A stretch of 36,224 nt of DNA, taken from NCBI RefSeq assembly GCF_009765785.1, contig NZ_LMUT01000012.1, positions 136,385-172,608 of the forward strand, written 5' to 3'. Of the stretch, positions 23,911-32,045 are shown piece after piece. The position numbers and the translations under genes are program-made. Within the stretch, counting starts at the first letter, position 1. The number at the start of each line of letters is the position of its first letter. The notes under the pieces were generated by a model. That model did not search any database and had not been told where the DNA came from. It was given only the letters and a program-made list of their open reading frames with translations. Source of the stretch: Granulicella sp. L46 (GTDB taxonomy: Bacteria; Acidobacteriota; Terriglobia; Terriglobales; Acidobacteriaceae).

Positions 23911-24267
23911 CTAGTATTTATTCTTTTCGATCCAGTTATCCAGGTCCCGGCGATGCAGATGCACCCTGCGTCCCATCCTCACCACGGGGAGATCACGCTG
24001 GAAGATGAGGTGTTGAACGGATTGCTCTGTTCGCCCCAGATATACGGCAGCTTGCTTGACGTTCAGCAAGACGGGTTGAACATCGGAAGGAGCGAGGCGA
24101 GCAAACTCCAGCCTGAGCAATGATGCCACTTCGCCGGCGACCGCTCTCACCAGCACGGACATCGCTGGGCTCTTCATATCTTCCGTCGCCATTCTCTCTG
24201 CTGAAGTCATTGGGGTGGTCCTCGCCTTCACGGTGCCGTGTGCCAGTATCTCGGTGTTTCCCGGCAT
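23911..24267 (-). CDS. Excisionase-like helix-turn-helix DNA-binding protein
   Basis: This protein of about 118 residues has a C-terminal MerR/excisionase-type domain: LLNVKQAAVYLGRTEQSVQHL followed by PVVRMGRRVHLHRRDLDNWI, the pattern of HTH_17 proteins that bend DNA for excision. It lies 37 nt upstream of the integrase gene in the same direction. ATG 24267 (MPGNTEIL) has GAGGG 7 nt upstream; ATG 24273 is the alternative. A longer frame up to 24414 would run through the palindromic operator at 24312-24353, which argues against it. The N-terminal part before residue 55 is unlike known excisionases. Confidence 0.75.
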   Translation of the reverse strand: MPGNTEILAHGTVKARTTPMTSAERMATEDMKSPAMSVLVRAVAGEVASLLRLEFARLAPSDVQPVLLNVKQAAVYLGRTEQSVQHLIFQRDLPVVRMGRRVHLHRRDLDNWIEKNKY

Positions 24268-24311
24268 ACTCATACCCTCGGGCCAGTAGGGAGTCCTGTC
24301 CAATACTTTCT

Positions 24312-24353
24312 GACTATGGCCGTTTCTCGACAGCCATAGTCTGCGACTATGGC
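24312..24353. promoter_or_regulatory. Palindromic operator site A upstream of excisionase/integrase
   Basis: GACTATGGC (24312-24320) is followed by a two-armed palindrome: GCCATAGTC (24333-24341), spacer TGC, GACTATGGC (24345-24353). The arms are perfect 9-mers. The word GACTATGGCC plus a nearby GTTTCTC recurs 33 bases apart, about three helical turns. The inner core is ATAG-N7-CTAT, which matches the outer bases and spacing of OxyR-type LysR-family sites. It lies between the excisionase-like gene (-) and the LysR-type gene (+). Site B at 25486-25504 is nearly identical. Confidence 0.75.
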
Positions 24354-24506
24354 CTCGTTTCTCAGCTTCTTGGATCGTTGGCGACTCCAGCTTGTTGACT
24401 TTGCAGGTACCCAAGCCGACAATTGCAGAACGTTGGGCTTGACTTGTGGCCGCACTTAGCGAATCGACTCAGAGCATGACCGATCACAAGAAAGCGGGCC
24501 CGCAAT

Positions 24507-25478
24507 ATGTCAGACCTCGTAGAGTTGAAGAAGCTCAAGAATCTCATTGCGGTCGCAGAAGCAGGAAACATCAGCGTTGCGGCGAAGCGCCTCTATCTAT
24601 CTCAACCCTCTCTCAGCATTCAGATCAAAGACCTTGAAGATGTGTTGCAGGTTCCCCTACTGGTGCGCGATCACAAGGGCGTTCGCGCGACTCCCGCCGC
24701 AGAGATATTGATAACAGGTGGTCGTGAACTCTTGAGGATGCGCGACGCGCTGATTGTGACCGTCCGCGCCTTACATCGCGTGACGTTCGTGCCGATGCGA
24801 CTGGGGTTCTCTTCCTTCGTAGACCATGCGCTGTACGAGATGGTTTGCTCCATTCATACATCGCTCTTTCCATCGTGCGAGATCAAGCCGAAGAGTGGCG
24901 ATCCTGTAGACCTCTTGCTCATGCTTGAAAGAGGAGAGATTGACGCCGCATTGGTGACGCTTCCCGCGAGCGGCGCGGGCCTCAAGGCATATCCCTTTAC
25001 TCAAAGTCGGCTCGTAGTGTGCATGAAATCCGACGATCCGTTAGCAAAGCTGAAGGAGATAACTCCGGCAGACCTTGGCTCGAAACTTACGATCTTCCGC
25101 GACCCCAGACAGCATCCCGAAGCGCACGACCGTTTGATCGAGATGCTAGAAGTGGTTGGCATTACAGGCGACGTTGCAAACACGAACAAGACGCCGCACG
25201 ATCTTCAATGGATGGTCGAATCGGGTACTGGGTATGCACTCATCCGGGAGGGCTCGGAGCTACAGCCAGGACTTGTAACCCGGCCCGTCGCCGGTGTGAC
25301 GTGGACTGTCGATAGCGCATTGATTGTCGCGAAATCCACTTCGCAGAGAACGATGCCTCACTTGGTCCGTGAGATGCGAAAGAGGTTGCGGCTGCAATCG
25401 TCGTTGCCGCAATTGAAGAAGCCCGTTCGCTCGGTTCGTCCCAGAATCGGCGACAGAATTCTTCCTCTTTTTGGGTGA
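24507..25478 (+). CDS. LysR-type transcriptional regulator of the element
   Basis: This 323-residue protein has an N-terminal winged HTH (residues about 6-65) with the LTTR pattern KNLIAVAEAGNISVAAKRLY then LSQPSLSIQIKDLEDVL and LLVRDHKGVRATPA. A linker helix and a periplasmic-binding-protein-like effector domain (about 92-300) follow. No OxyR-type redox Cys pair is visible at the usual place, so the inducer is not obviously peroxide. It is divergent from the excisionase/integrase pair, ends 7 nt before operator site B, and is followed by the secretion operon. The location suggests it switches both excision and transfer genes. LysR-type control is uncommon for conjugative elements, though SXT and others use different regulators. 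Confidence 0.88.
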   Translation: MSDLVELKKLKNLIAVAEAGNISVAAKRLYLSQPSLSIQIKDLEDVLQVPLLVRDHKGVRATPAAEILITGGRELLRMRDALIVTVRALHRVTFVPMRLGFSSFVDHALYEMVCSIHTSLFPSCEIKPKSGDPVDLLLMLERGEIDAALVTLPASGAGLKAYPFTQSRLVVCMKSDDPLAKLKEITPADLGSKLTIFRDPRQHPEAHDRLIEMLEVVGITGDVANTNKTPHDLQWMVESGTGYALIREGSELQPGLVTRPVAGVTWTVDSALIVAKSTSQRTMPHLVREMRKRLRLQSSLPQLKKPVRSVRPRIGDRILPLFG

Positions 25479-25485
25479 AGATCGA

Positions 25486-25504
25486 CCATAGTCACAGACT
25501 ATGG
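25486..25504. promoter_or_regulatory. Palindromic operator site B upstream of the type IV secretion operon
   Basis: CCATAGTC, spacer ACA, GACTATGG is a perfect palindrome with the same arms and the same 3-nt spacer as site A. It begins 7 nt after the LysR-type stop codon and about 110 nt before the first secretion gene. A further half-site GCCATAG is at 25528-25534, next to the small hairpin GGCCGATTCGGCC. Confidence 0.75.
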
Positions 25505-25544
25505 GAAACCCCATTTAGGCCGATTCGGCCATAGGGAATAAGTA

Positions 25545-25603
25545 TTGGACGCGCGCGCACGCGCGGCCTAGTGTCAGGGGCATATCACGACCGTATCGGT
25601 CGT
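25545..25603 (+). promoter_or_regulatory. Candidate promoter/operator region of the secretion operon
   Basis: TTGGAC at 25545-25550 could be a -35 box, with CTAGTG 17 nt later as a weak -10. Bases 25549-25565 alternate strictly between purine and pyrimidine (ACGCGCGCGCACGCGCG), the pattern that favours Z-DNA. ACGACCG (25587-25593), spacer TAT, CGGTCGT (25597-25603) is a perfect palindrome ending one base before the GGAGG of the first gene. It could be an operator or could mask the ribosome binding site. Confidence 0.45.
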
Positions 25604-25614
25604 TGGAGGTGCTA

Positions 25615-25938
25615 ATGACACGTATTCGAATCATCATTCCAGCAGCAACGATTGAGCGGACAAAGCTCTACCTGATACGCGGAGCAGCCTTGCTCCTATG
25701 CGTATTGATCTTCCCACTCGCTGCTCACGCGTCGCCGTTCGACAGTGGTATCAGCTCCATCCAAACGCTCTTTACCGGGACCGTTGCCAAGGCCGCCAGT
25801 CTGATCGCAATTGTGATCGGCGGCTACACGTTCGCGCATGGGGAACCAGGCGCAAAGAAAACGCTTGCAGGTGTCGCCGCCGGAACCGGTATAGCGATCA
25901 TGGCGACCAACATCCTGACTTGGCTGTGGGGCTCCTAG
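25615..25938 (+). CDS. virB2: VirB2/TrbC-like major pilin
   Basis: This 107-residue pilin precursor has a long signal sequence (TKLYLIRGAALLLCVLIFPL, cleavage near AAHA-S at about residue 39). Two hydrophobic helices follow, about 52-75 (VAKAASLIAIVIGGYTFAHG) and 84-104 (LAGVAAGTGIAIMATNILTW), separated by a short charged GEPGAKK loop. This topology is that of VirB2/TrbC pilins. GGAGG at 25605-25609 is 5 nt before ATG 25615, and a palindrome abuts it on the upstream side. It is the first gene of the operon, 70 nt ahead of the VirB3-like gene. Confidence 0.82.
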   Translation: MTRIRIIIPAATIERTKLYLIRGAALLLCVLIFPLAAHASPFDSGISSIQTLFTGTVAKAASLIAIVIGGYTFAHGEPGAKKTLAGVAAGTGIAIMATNILTWLWGS

Positions 25939-26007
25939 CTCCCAATTCGCTGATGTCCTACGATCCTCACCACTTCACCTCCAACGACGTTCCACAGCGA
26001 GGGGTTT

Positions 26008-26304
26008 ATGCCGGAAATTACTCAGAAGCGCCACAACCGAGTCTTCAAGAGTTTGCATAAGCCCCTCACCTATATGGGCATTGAACGCACGCTTTTCTTC
26101 ATGATTGCGGTGTCTGCAGTAGGGATGTTCAACCTCTTCAATTCGATCATCGGGGCCGTCCTGGTGTTCATCGGCGGCTGCATCTTTGGCCATTGGGTGA
26201 CGAACTCCGACCCGGCATTTCTCAAGATTCTCGGGCGTTCTGAGAATTTCAAGCTGCGCTATGACGCGGCCAAGCAGACAGTCCCGAACGTAGAGGTGCG
26301 GTAA
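26008..26304 (+). CDS. virB3: VirB3/TrbD-like inner-membrane protein
   Basis: This 98-residue protein has an N-terminal LHKPLTYMGIERTLFFMIA block typical of VirB3/TrbD, two close membrane segments (about 28-46 and 48-66) and a soluble tail with DPAFLKILGRSENFKLRYDA. VirB3 partners VirB4 at the inner membrane. GCGAGGGG precedes the ATG. Its stop overlaps the start of the VirB4 gene (TAATG), indicating translational coupling. A 35-codon frame starting at 25953 overlaps its beginning but lacks a ribosome binding site. Confidence 0.85.
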   Translation: MPEITQKRHNRVFKSLHKPLTYMGIERTLFFMIAVSAVGMFNLFNSIIGAVLVFIGGCIFGHWVTNSDPAFLKILGRSENFKLRYDAAKQTVPNVEVR

Positions 26305-28766
26305 TGCTGAATCTCTCTCGCGTCATCAAGCCGTGGAAGGAAGCCGATGCCCTCAGCGCCCACATTAACCTGTATGGGTTCTGGACAGAGACGGCGTTCC
26401 TCACCAAGAGCGGCGACCTTGGGATGGTGTTGAGCGTTACCGGGGTGGACTACGAAAGTCTTGATAACGATGAACAGCAGTATGCGGTGAAGCGGCTGGA
26501 GTCCGCACTCAAGTCCTTCGGCGAAGGCTTCCATGTCTACCAATATCTCTTCAAGACAAACCGGCCCGAGATTCCGTTCGCTCGTTACGATGATGAGTTG
26601 ATCGACGCCGCCATTGACCAGCGGCGGCAATACTTCGAGTCAAAGCGCGACCGGCTGTATGAAGTGGAACTTTTCTACGTGATCGTGCTGGAGGGTGCGC
26701 GGTCAAAGACCGGCATCCTCTCCGCTCTCGCTCGGATGCCGCGCGATCCCCAGGGCGCTATTCGTGAACTCAAAGCGCAGTTCACCAACGACAACATGAA
26801 GGTTTTGCTTCGCAAGCAGATCGGCACCGACATGGTGCGGCTTGAGCAGTGCGTCCAGAACTTTACCCGGCATCTTGCCGACCTCATGCCTATCGAGGTT
26901 CAAGGGCAGCAGGCGCAGTTTAGTTTCTTTCGCCGGCTTCTCAACTTCGATGACTGGCGTATCGCGGGCAAGCCGCAATCGACTCAGTACCTCGACTTTC
27001 AGGTCGTGAACTCCAACATCGAAGCGGAGCGTGACCACCTCCGGGTAGGCGACCATTTCGTTCGCATCCTGACAATGAAAGAGGCAATTGCGGAGACGCG
27101 GCCTCTGGTCCTTGACCGCCTCTTCAAGATCGAAGGCAACTTCTACGTCGTCACCGAGTGGACTCCGCTTTCGATGGCCAAGGCCCGGAAGGAAGTGGAC
27201 AAACGCCGCCGCCACTTCAATATGAGCAAGTCCGGTTTCGTGTCGCAAATCGGGAGCGACCCGGCGAAGACGAACCAGCGCGACGTACTGATCGACGAGT
27301 CGAAACAAGCCGACATCGAGAACCTAGGCGAGTGCCTGCGGGTGCTGGGCGACGGCCAGACATTGGGCGATTTCTCTCTTACGGTCGTGCTGTACAGCAC
27401 CGACCTCCAGACGATCAATCAGGAGATGGGCGAGTTTACCGGCGTGTTCACGAACGCAGACGGTGCTCTTTTCACCGAAACCTACAACCAGCTCAATGCT
27501 CTGTTTGCGACCGTTCCGGGCAACTACGCCCAGAACCTTCGCAAGATGTACCTGCTCAACTCCAACTATGCCGACCTCTCGTTTCTTTTCACCATTCACC
27601 CCGGCGAGAAAACCAACCCTCACCTTCGTTCGGAGTATCTGGCGGTCCTGGAGACGGACAACGCCACGCCCTACTACCTCAACCTCCATAACGGCGAGGT
27701 GGCGCACACGCTCATCCTCGGAATGACCGGAAGTGGCAAAAGTTTTTTATGTAATTTTCTGCTCACGAACGCTCAAAAATACCGGCCGCAAACGTACATC
27801 TTCGACATCGGCGGCTCGTTTCAGTCTCTTACCGAGATCTTCGGCGGAACGTATTTGAACGTCGGCCAGGAGAGCCGGGACTTCACTATCAACCCGTTCA
27901 GCCTGCCGGAGAGCAAGGAGAATCTGCAATTTCTGTTTTCGTTCTTTCGGGTACTCATCGAGGGCAATGACAAGCGTTACAAGCTCGACTTCAAGGAAGA
28001 GCGCAAGCTGTGGGAGGCCATCGAGCGGATGTACGTCGTTGCCCCGGAGCAGCGGACGCTATCGACCTTCAGCCAGATCATCGGTGAGCTGAAGGAGCGG
28101 CTGCACCGTTGGACGAAAGAGGGGCAGTACGGCTTTCTCTTCGACAACGTGGAGGACACGCTCAGTTTCTCCAAGTTCCAGACGTTCAACTTCGCAGGCT
28201 GGGGCGATGCTCCCGAGGTCTTGGAGCCGCTGCTGTTTTATGTCCTCCACCGGGCTAGCAATGAGATTGCGAACCCCGCGAAGCTGGCGACGTTCAAAAC
28301 GTTCCTGCTTGACGAAGCATGGCTCTTCATCAAGAACGAGACCATCCGCACCTACATCGTGGCGGCTCAAAAAACGTGGCGGAAGCACAACGCGGCGATG
28401 ATCCTCGCCACGCAGTCCATCAAGGAGCTTGAGGAATCGGGAATGCTGGCGATTGTCGCCGAGAGTTGCCCAACCAAGATATTCCTCGCTAACCCGGAGA
28501 TGAACCGCCAGGTCTACCGCGAAGCCTTCCATCTCAACGACACCGAAATCGACATCATTGCCGACCTAATCCCACCCGGCGAGATGCTGGTTCGCAAAGC
28601 GCGGTCCAGCAAAAAGGTTCGGCTCAACGTCGATTCCATCTCGTACTGGATTGCGACCAACAACGCTCGCGACAACCTACTCAAGCGGGAGGCTTTCGCG
28701 CAGTACGGCATCGCCGAGGGCGTTCGCCAACTCGCTACCACACACCCATTCCAACCGCGCCGCTAA
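26304..28766 (+). CDS. virB4: VirB4/TrbE-like conjugation ATPase
   Basis: This 820-residue ATPase powers pilus assembly and substrate transfer at the inner membrane. The N-terminal domain (about 1-420) is the VirB4 family region. The C-terminal RecA-like domain has Walker A GMTGSGKSF (about 473-481), Walker B FLLDEAW (about 667-673) and a conserved AAQKTWRKHNAAMILATQSI block. Length is normal for VirB4/TrbE. It overlaps the VirB3 stop by one base and is followed by the VirB9-like gene after 11 nt. No frameshift or missing motif is seen. Confidence 0.95.
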   Translation: MLNLSRVIKPWKEADALSAHINLYGFWTETAFLTKSGDLGMVLSVTGVDYESLDNDEQQYAVKRLESALKSFGEGFHVYQYLFKTNRPEIPFARYDDELIDAAIDQRRQYFESKRDRLYEVELFYVIVLEGARSKTGILSALARMPRDPQGAIRELKAQFTNDNMKVLLRKQIGTDMVRLEQCVQNFTRHLADLMPIEVQGQQAQFSFFRRLLNFDDWRIAGKPQSTQYLDFQVVNSNIEAERDHLRVGDHFVRILTMKEAIAETRPLVLDRLFKIEGNFYVVTEWTPLSMAKARKEVDKRRRHFNMSKSGFVSQIGSDPAKTNQRDVLIDESKQADIENLGECLRVLGDGQTLGDFSLTVVLYSTDLQTINQEMGEFTGVFTNADGALFTETYNQLNALFATVPGNYAQNLRKMYLLNSNYADLSFLFTIHPGEKTNPHLRSEYLAVLETDNATPYYLNLHNGEVAHTLILGMTGSGKSFLCNFLLTNAQKYRPQTYIFDIGGSFQSLTEIFGGTYLNVGQESRDFTINPFSLPESKENLQFLFSFFRVLIEGNDKRYKLDFKEERKLWEAIERMYVVAPEQRTLSTFSQIIGELKERLHRWTKEGQYGFLFDNVEDTLSFSKFQTFNFAGWGDAPEVLEPLLFYVLHRASNEIANPAKLATFKTFLLDEAWLFIKNETIRTYIVAAQKTWRKHNAAMILATQSIKELEESGMLAIVAESCPTKIFLANPEMNRQVYREAFHLNDTEIDIIADLIPPGEMLVRKARSSKKVRLNVDSISYWIATNNARDNLLKREAFAQYGIAEGVRQLATTHPFQPRR

Positions 28767-28777
28767 GGAGTTCCGCC

Positions 28778-29539
28778 ATGAAGAGATTTACAACCGTACT
28801 CGCAATCATGCTCACGACGCTCGGAAGCCTGACGATTCACGCCCAGACCGCCTCCCGCAATGTTTCTTACCACTCGCAGGACATCGTGCCGATTCGGGCG
28901 AAGGTGAAGTACACAACGCTCATTGTTGTCCCGGCCACCGAAAAGATTATGGAGGCCGCTACCGGCGACAAGGATTTCTGGATTGTGGATGTGGTCGGAA
29001 ACTTCTGTTTCGTTCACCCGGCCAAGGCTGGCATCAGCTCCAACCTCAACCTGATTACGGACAAGGGCAACATCTACAGCTTCACCTTGACCGACATCAC
29101 CGCATCGGGCGGCGACCCCGATCTCAAGGTCATCATCCAGCCAGCGGATGCGTCCAACATAGTCGCTGCGAATGGCCCCGCTCAATACGTTCCAGCCGCC
29201 CAGCTTGAGCAGGCCCATCAGCAGATATCGACTCTCCAGTCTCACGTCGGAGCTACCGTCGATGAGTACAAGAGTGCCTACCCACTCGCCTTGAAGTTCG
29301 ACTACACCTTCAAGACGAACGAGGCTCCGTTCGATATCCAGTCGATCTACCACGACGACAAGTTCACTTACATCAAGACCAATGCGCCGGAGAAGTTCAG
29401 CGTGTATGAGATGCGGGACGGCAAGCCGAATCTCATCAATTACGACCTGCGCGATGGGACATACGTCATCTCGAAGGTCATGGACAACGGGTATGTCGAA
29501 CTGGGCAAGAAAAAGATGGACTTCACGAGAAAGGACTAA
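28778..29539 (+). CDS. virB9: VirB9/TrbG-like outer-membrane core protein
   Basis: This 253-residue periplasmic protein has a signal peptide (MKRFTTVLAIMLTTLGSLTI, cleavage near HA-Q). The N-terminal domain contains KVKYTTLIVVPATEKIMEAA and GDKDFWIVDVVGNFCFVHPAKAG, the usual VirB9/CagX strand pattern, and the C-terminal domain begins near PLALKFDYTF. In VirB systems VirB9 forms the outer-membrane ring with VirB7 and VirB10. TAAGGAG precedes the ATG. The VirB10 gene follows 4 nt later. Confidence 0.88.
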   Translation: MKRFTTVLAIMLTTLGSLTIHAQTASRNVSYHSQDIVPIRAKVKYTTLIVVPATEKIMEAATGDKDFWIVDVVGNFCFVHPAKAGISSNLNLITDKGNIYSFTLTDITASGGDPDLKVIIQPADASNIVAANGPAQYVPAAQLEQAHQQISTLQSHVGATVDEYKSAYPLALKFDYTFKTNEAPFDIQSIYHDDKFTYIKTNAPEKFSVYEMRDGKPNLINYDLRDGTYVISKVMDNGYVELGKKKMDFTRKD

Positions 29540-29543
29540 CGTC

Positions 29544-30887
29544 ATGGCCGATACCGTCGTCGCAGCAGCAGACCCGAAGCTCACCGATCACACGCCCCAG
29601 CCCAAAGGCGTGTTGCAGAAAAACCTCAAGATGTTTCTCTATCTAGGAGCGGTGGTTCTCCTGATTCTGGCTACCGTCATCAGTTCCCGGAAGAAGGCTC
29701 CGACCGATGCTGAGAAGGCCAAGGCCAACGGGCCGCAGCCCTATGTTCAGGACAACACAGCGACCAATGTAGACGCTTTGCAGCGTCAGCTTGGAGCTGA
29801 CAAGCTGAAAGCCCAGCAGGACGCTCAAGTGGCGGCAGCAACCGGGAACCCAGCATTGGGCGGCACGGGCGCACAGCAGGCGGCAGCATCGGGTTTCGGC
29901 CCAGATGGGCGTCCACTCAACTCGTCGGGAACCTATGTCGCCAATGGGCAGCAGAATGGGACACAAGCCAACGGCCAGCCTCAACTTACTCCCTCACAGC
30001 AAGCCGGACAGCAGCTCGCGGCTACCGAAAAGGAGCGCGCAGACACAGCCCGGTTCTCGTCCAACATTGCATACGCGCGACCATTGGAGCAGGCCACTCC
30101 CCCGCAGCAGAACCTATCCCAACAGCCTTCGGGCGTGCCCCAGAACCCCTTTGCTGCCGCAGTGCAGGCGGGCCAGCCTACTGCATTGACTCCGGCGAGA
30201 GGAGCAGGAGAACAAAGGACTTCCGGCGATCAAATCCCGGAAACTGAATATAAGCGTCCGTCTGAGGTCAATATCGACAATGCCGTGGGCCAGCCCTATG
30301 TCATCTACGAAGGATTGACCCTGGATACCGTTCTGATGAACCGCCTGGACGGTGACGCGGTGGGGCCGGTGAAGGTTCTTGTGTCAAATCCCGTGTATTC
30401 CCACGACCATCAGCACATACTCATACCAGAAGGAACGATCGTGCTGGGCGAGGCCCGCAAGATCGGTAGTGCCGGGTTCGGACAACAGCGCCGGATTTCC
30501 GTTGCATTTCATCGTCTGCTAATGCCGGACGGATACAGCGTGGATCTAGACCAATTCCACGGCCTCGACCAGACCGGAGAGGAGGGACTAAAAGACCAGG
30601 TCAACAATCACTATCTCCAGATCTTCGGAACGTCGATTGCACTCGGCGTCATCTCCGGTGCCTCTCAGATCAGCCAGGGCGGATCAAACCTAAACAGCTC
30701 CGGTTCGCAGTCCTTTACCAACGGTGCAGCTTCGAGCGTGTCGCAATCGGCTACGACGATTCTCGACAAGTTCATCCAGATTCCACCCACGATCACAATT
30801 CGGGAAGGGCATCGCGTGAAGGTCTACTTTACGCAAGATATGCTCCTGCCGGCTTACGAAAATCACCGTATCGCGCAGTCATTCTAA
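29544..30887 (+). CDS. virB10: VirB10/TrbI-like core channel protein
   Basis: This 447-residue protein spans the envelope: a short cytoplasmic N-terminus, one membrane segment at about 30-47 (MFLYLGAVVLLILATVI), a Gln/Pro/Ala-rich periplasmic linker (about 50-235) and a conserved C-terminal TrbI domain (about 250-447) with VIYEGLTLDTVLMNRLDGDA, HILIPEGTIVLGEARKIGS and ITIREGHRVKVYFTQDMLLP. ATG 29544, 4 nt after the VirB9 stop, is chosen; a frame extended upstream to 29382 would overlap the VirB9 gene and adds no recognisable sequence. The low-complexity linker is longer than in many VirB10 proteins. Confidence 0.92.
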   Translation: MADTVVAAADPKLTDHTPQPKGVLQKNLKMFLYLGAVVLLILATVISSRKKAPTDAEKAKANGPQPYVQDNTATNVDALQRQLGADKLKAQQDAQVAAATGNPALGGTGAQQAAASGFGPDGRPLNSSGTYVANGQQNGTQANGQPQLTPSQQAGQQLAATEKERADTARFSSNIAYARPLEQATPPQQNLSQQPSGVPQNPFAAAVQAGQPTALTPARGAGEQRTSGDQIPETEYKRPSEVNIDNAVGQPYVIYEGLTLDTVLMNRLDGDAVGPVKVLVSNPVYSHDHQHILIPEGTIVLGEARKIGSAGFGQQRRISVAFHRLLMPDGYSVDLDQFHGLDQTGEEGLKDQVNNHYLQIFGTSIALGVISGASQISQGGSNLNSSGSQSFTNGAASSVSQSATTILDKFIQIPPTITIREGHRVKVYFTQDMLLPAYENHRIAQSF

Positions 30888-30897
30888 GGAGTCTTCC

Positions 30898-31155
30898 ATG
30901 CGTTCAGTTGCCATCGTTACCCTCGCACTCATTGCGGTTTCGACTATCGGTTGCAAAAGCAAGCAAGATCAGCTCGCCGAGGTCTACGCGCAACTCGACA
31001 CTATGAATACTCAGTATCAGAAGGACTGTATGCTTGCGCCGGTGGATGTAATTGCACGGAGTCAGGCAAAGTGCAAAGCGGAGCGAGACGCGATGGAGCC
31101 AGCGAGCAAAAAGTACGCAGCTCTCCAGGCTGACATAGAGGCTTCCAAGCACTAG
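30898..31155 (+). CDS. Small lipoprotein, possible VirB7 equivalent
   Basis: This 85-residue protein begins MRSVAIVTLALIAVSTIGCK, a lipoprotein signal with a slightly degenerate lipobox ending at Cys19. The mature part is a charged helix (QDQLAEVYAQLDTMNTQYQK) with two more Cys residues. Its place right after the VirB10 gene, in an operon with a VirB9-like protein, fits a VirB7 role in stabilising the outer ring. An entry-exclusion lipoprotein is the alternative. AAGGAG lies 7 nt upstream of the ATG. Confidence 0.65.
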   Translation: MRSVAIVTLALIAVSTIGCKSKQDQLAEVYAQLDTMNTQYQKDCMLAPVDVIARSQAKCKAERDAMEPASKKYAALQADIEASKH

Positions 31156-31223
31156 ATATTTCCCGTAATCGTCCTACACCCAAACAGTCACTTCCAACCC
31201 GGACCGCGAACATGGAGAAAACC

Positions 31224-32030
31224 ATGAAAGGCACCCTCTTGTCTCTAATTCTGGCTCTTGCCACCCTAGCCGAACCTGCATACGCGCAGTTCGGTGGCGG
31301 CATCGTGTTAGACCCAACACAGTCAGCTCACGCAGCGCAGCAGCTCATTCAGGGCAGCCAACTGTATACGACAACGATCAAGACCACGCAGAACGTGATG
31401 GAGACGTACAACCTTGCACAACGCATGGCTACGGCACCGTCGAGCTACTACACCGCATACAGCAACATGGTGCAGCAGACGTGGACACCGGTTGCTCATC
31501 CCGCGAACACCTATGGCAACTCGCTTCCTTGGACCAATGCCGCAACCTATGGCAGCGGAGCAGCGGCGGCGAACCAGAGCGCGAGCATCCAGCGAACAGG
31601 GCAGATCTCCGGTTACAGCTCCCTGAACACGCAAGGCCAACAGGCTATCGCGGCGCAGGGCGCGACTGTTGATTTGGCTGACGCAATCAACGCCACCAGC
31701 TTACAGACGATTGGAACGGTAAGGGCAAACGCACCACAGCGTGAAGCGGATATCAAGACGCTTGAAACGGCCAGCCATTCCACCGACCCAACCCAACAGA
31801 CTGAGCTTGCTACGTTGCAACGCATCAATCAGGCGATGCTTCTGCAGCTTCGCACTCAGCAGGAAGCGAGCCAGATGACGCAGACCCAGAGTTTGCAGCA
31901 GATGGTTCAGCAGAAACAGCAGCAGGACGCTCTGAAGATGTCCCTGCAGGCTGCCGACGGGTACGAGACGAACTACAACAGCCACGTCTCGCATGACACA
32001 ACAGGCATCACCAAAGCACTTAGCTATTGA
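31224..32030 (+). CDS. virB5: VirB5/TrbJ-like minor pilus protein
   Basis: This 268-residue exported protein has a signal peptide (MKGTLLSLILALATLAEPAY, cleavage at AYA-Q). It is rich in Gln, Ala and Thr and in long helices, with a TrbJ-like layout: QLYTTTIKTTQNVMETYNLA near the start and helical heptads such as LQQMVQQKQQQDALKMSLQA near the end. VirB5/TrbJ sits at the pilus tip. ATG 31224 has GGAG 6 nt upstream; ATG 31212 is in frame and would add four residues. It is placed before the VirB6 gene as in other systems. Confidence 0.8.
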   Translation: MKGTLLSLILALATLAEPAYAQFGGGIVLDPTQSAHAAQQLIQGSQLYTTTIKTTQNVMETYNLAQRMATAPSSYYTAYSNMVQQTWTPVAHPANTYGNSLPWTNAATYGSGAAAANQSASIQRTGQISGYSSLNTQGQQAIAAQGATVDLADAINATSLQTIGTVRANAPQREADIKTLETASHSTDPTQQTELATLQRINQAMLLQLRTQQEASQMTQTQSLQQMVQQKQQQDALKMSLQAADGYETNYNSHVSHDTTGITKALSY

Positions 32031-32045
32031 ACCGACGGGGCGATT

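Noticed and set aside
24414-24507. Excisionase start at 24414 (167-residue form)
   Set aside because: The extension reads through operator site A and has no family resemblance; a start with GAGGG lies at 24267.
25953-26060. 35-codon frame between the VirB2-like and VirB3-like genes
   Set aside because: It lacks a ribosome binding site and overlaps the start of the VirB3-like gene in another frame.
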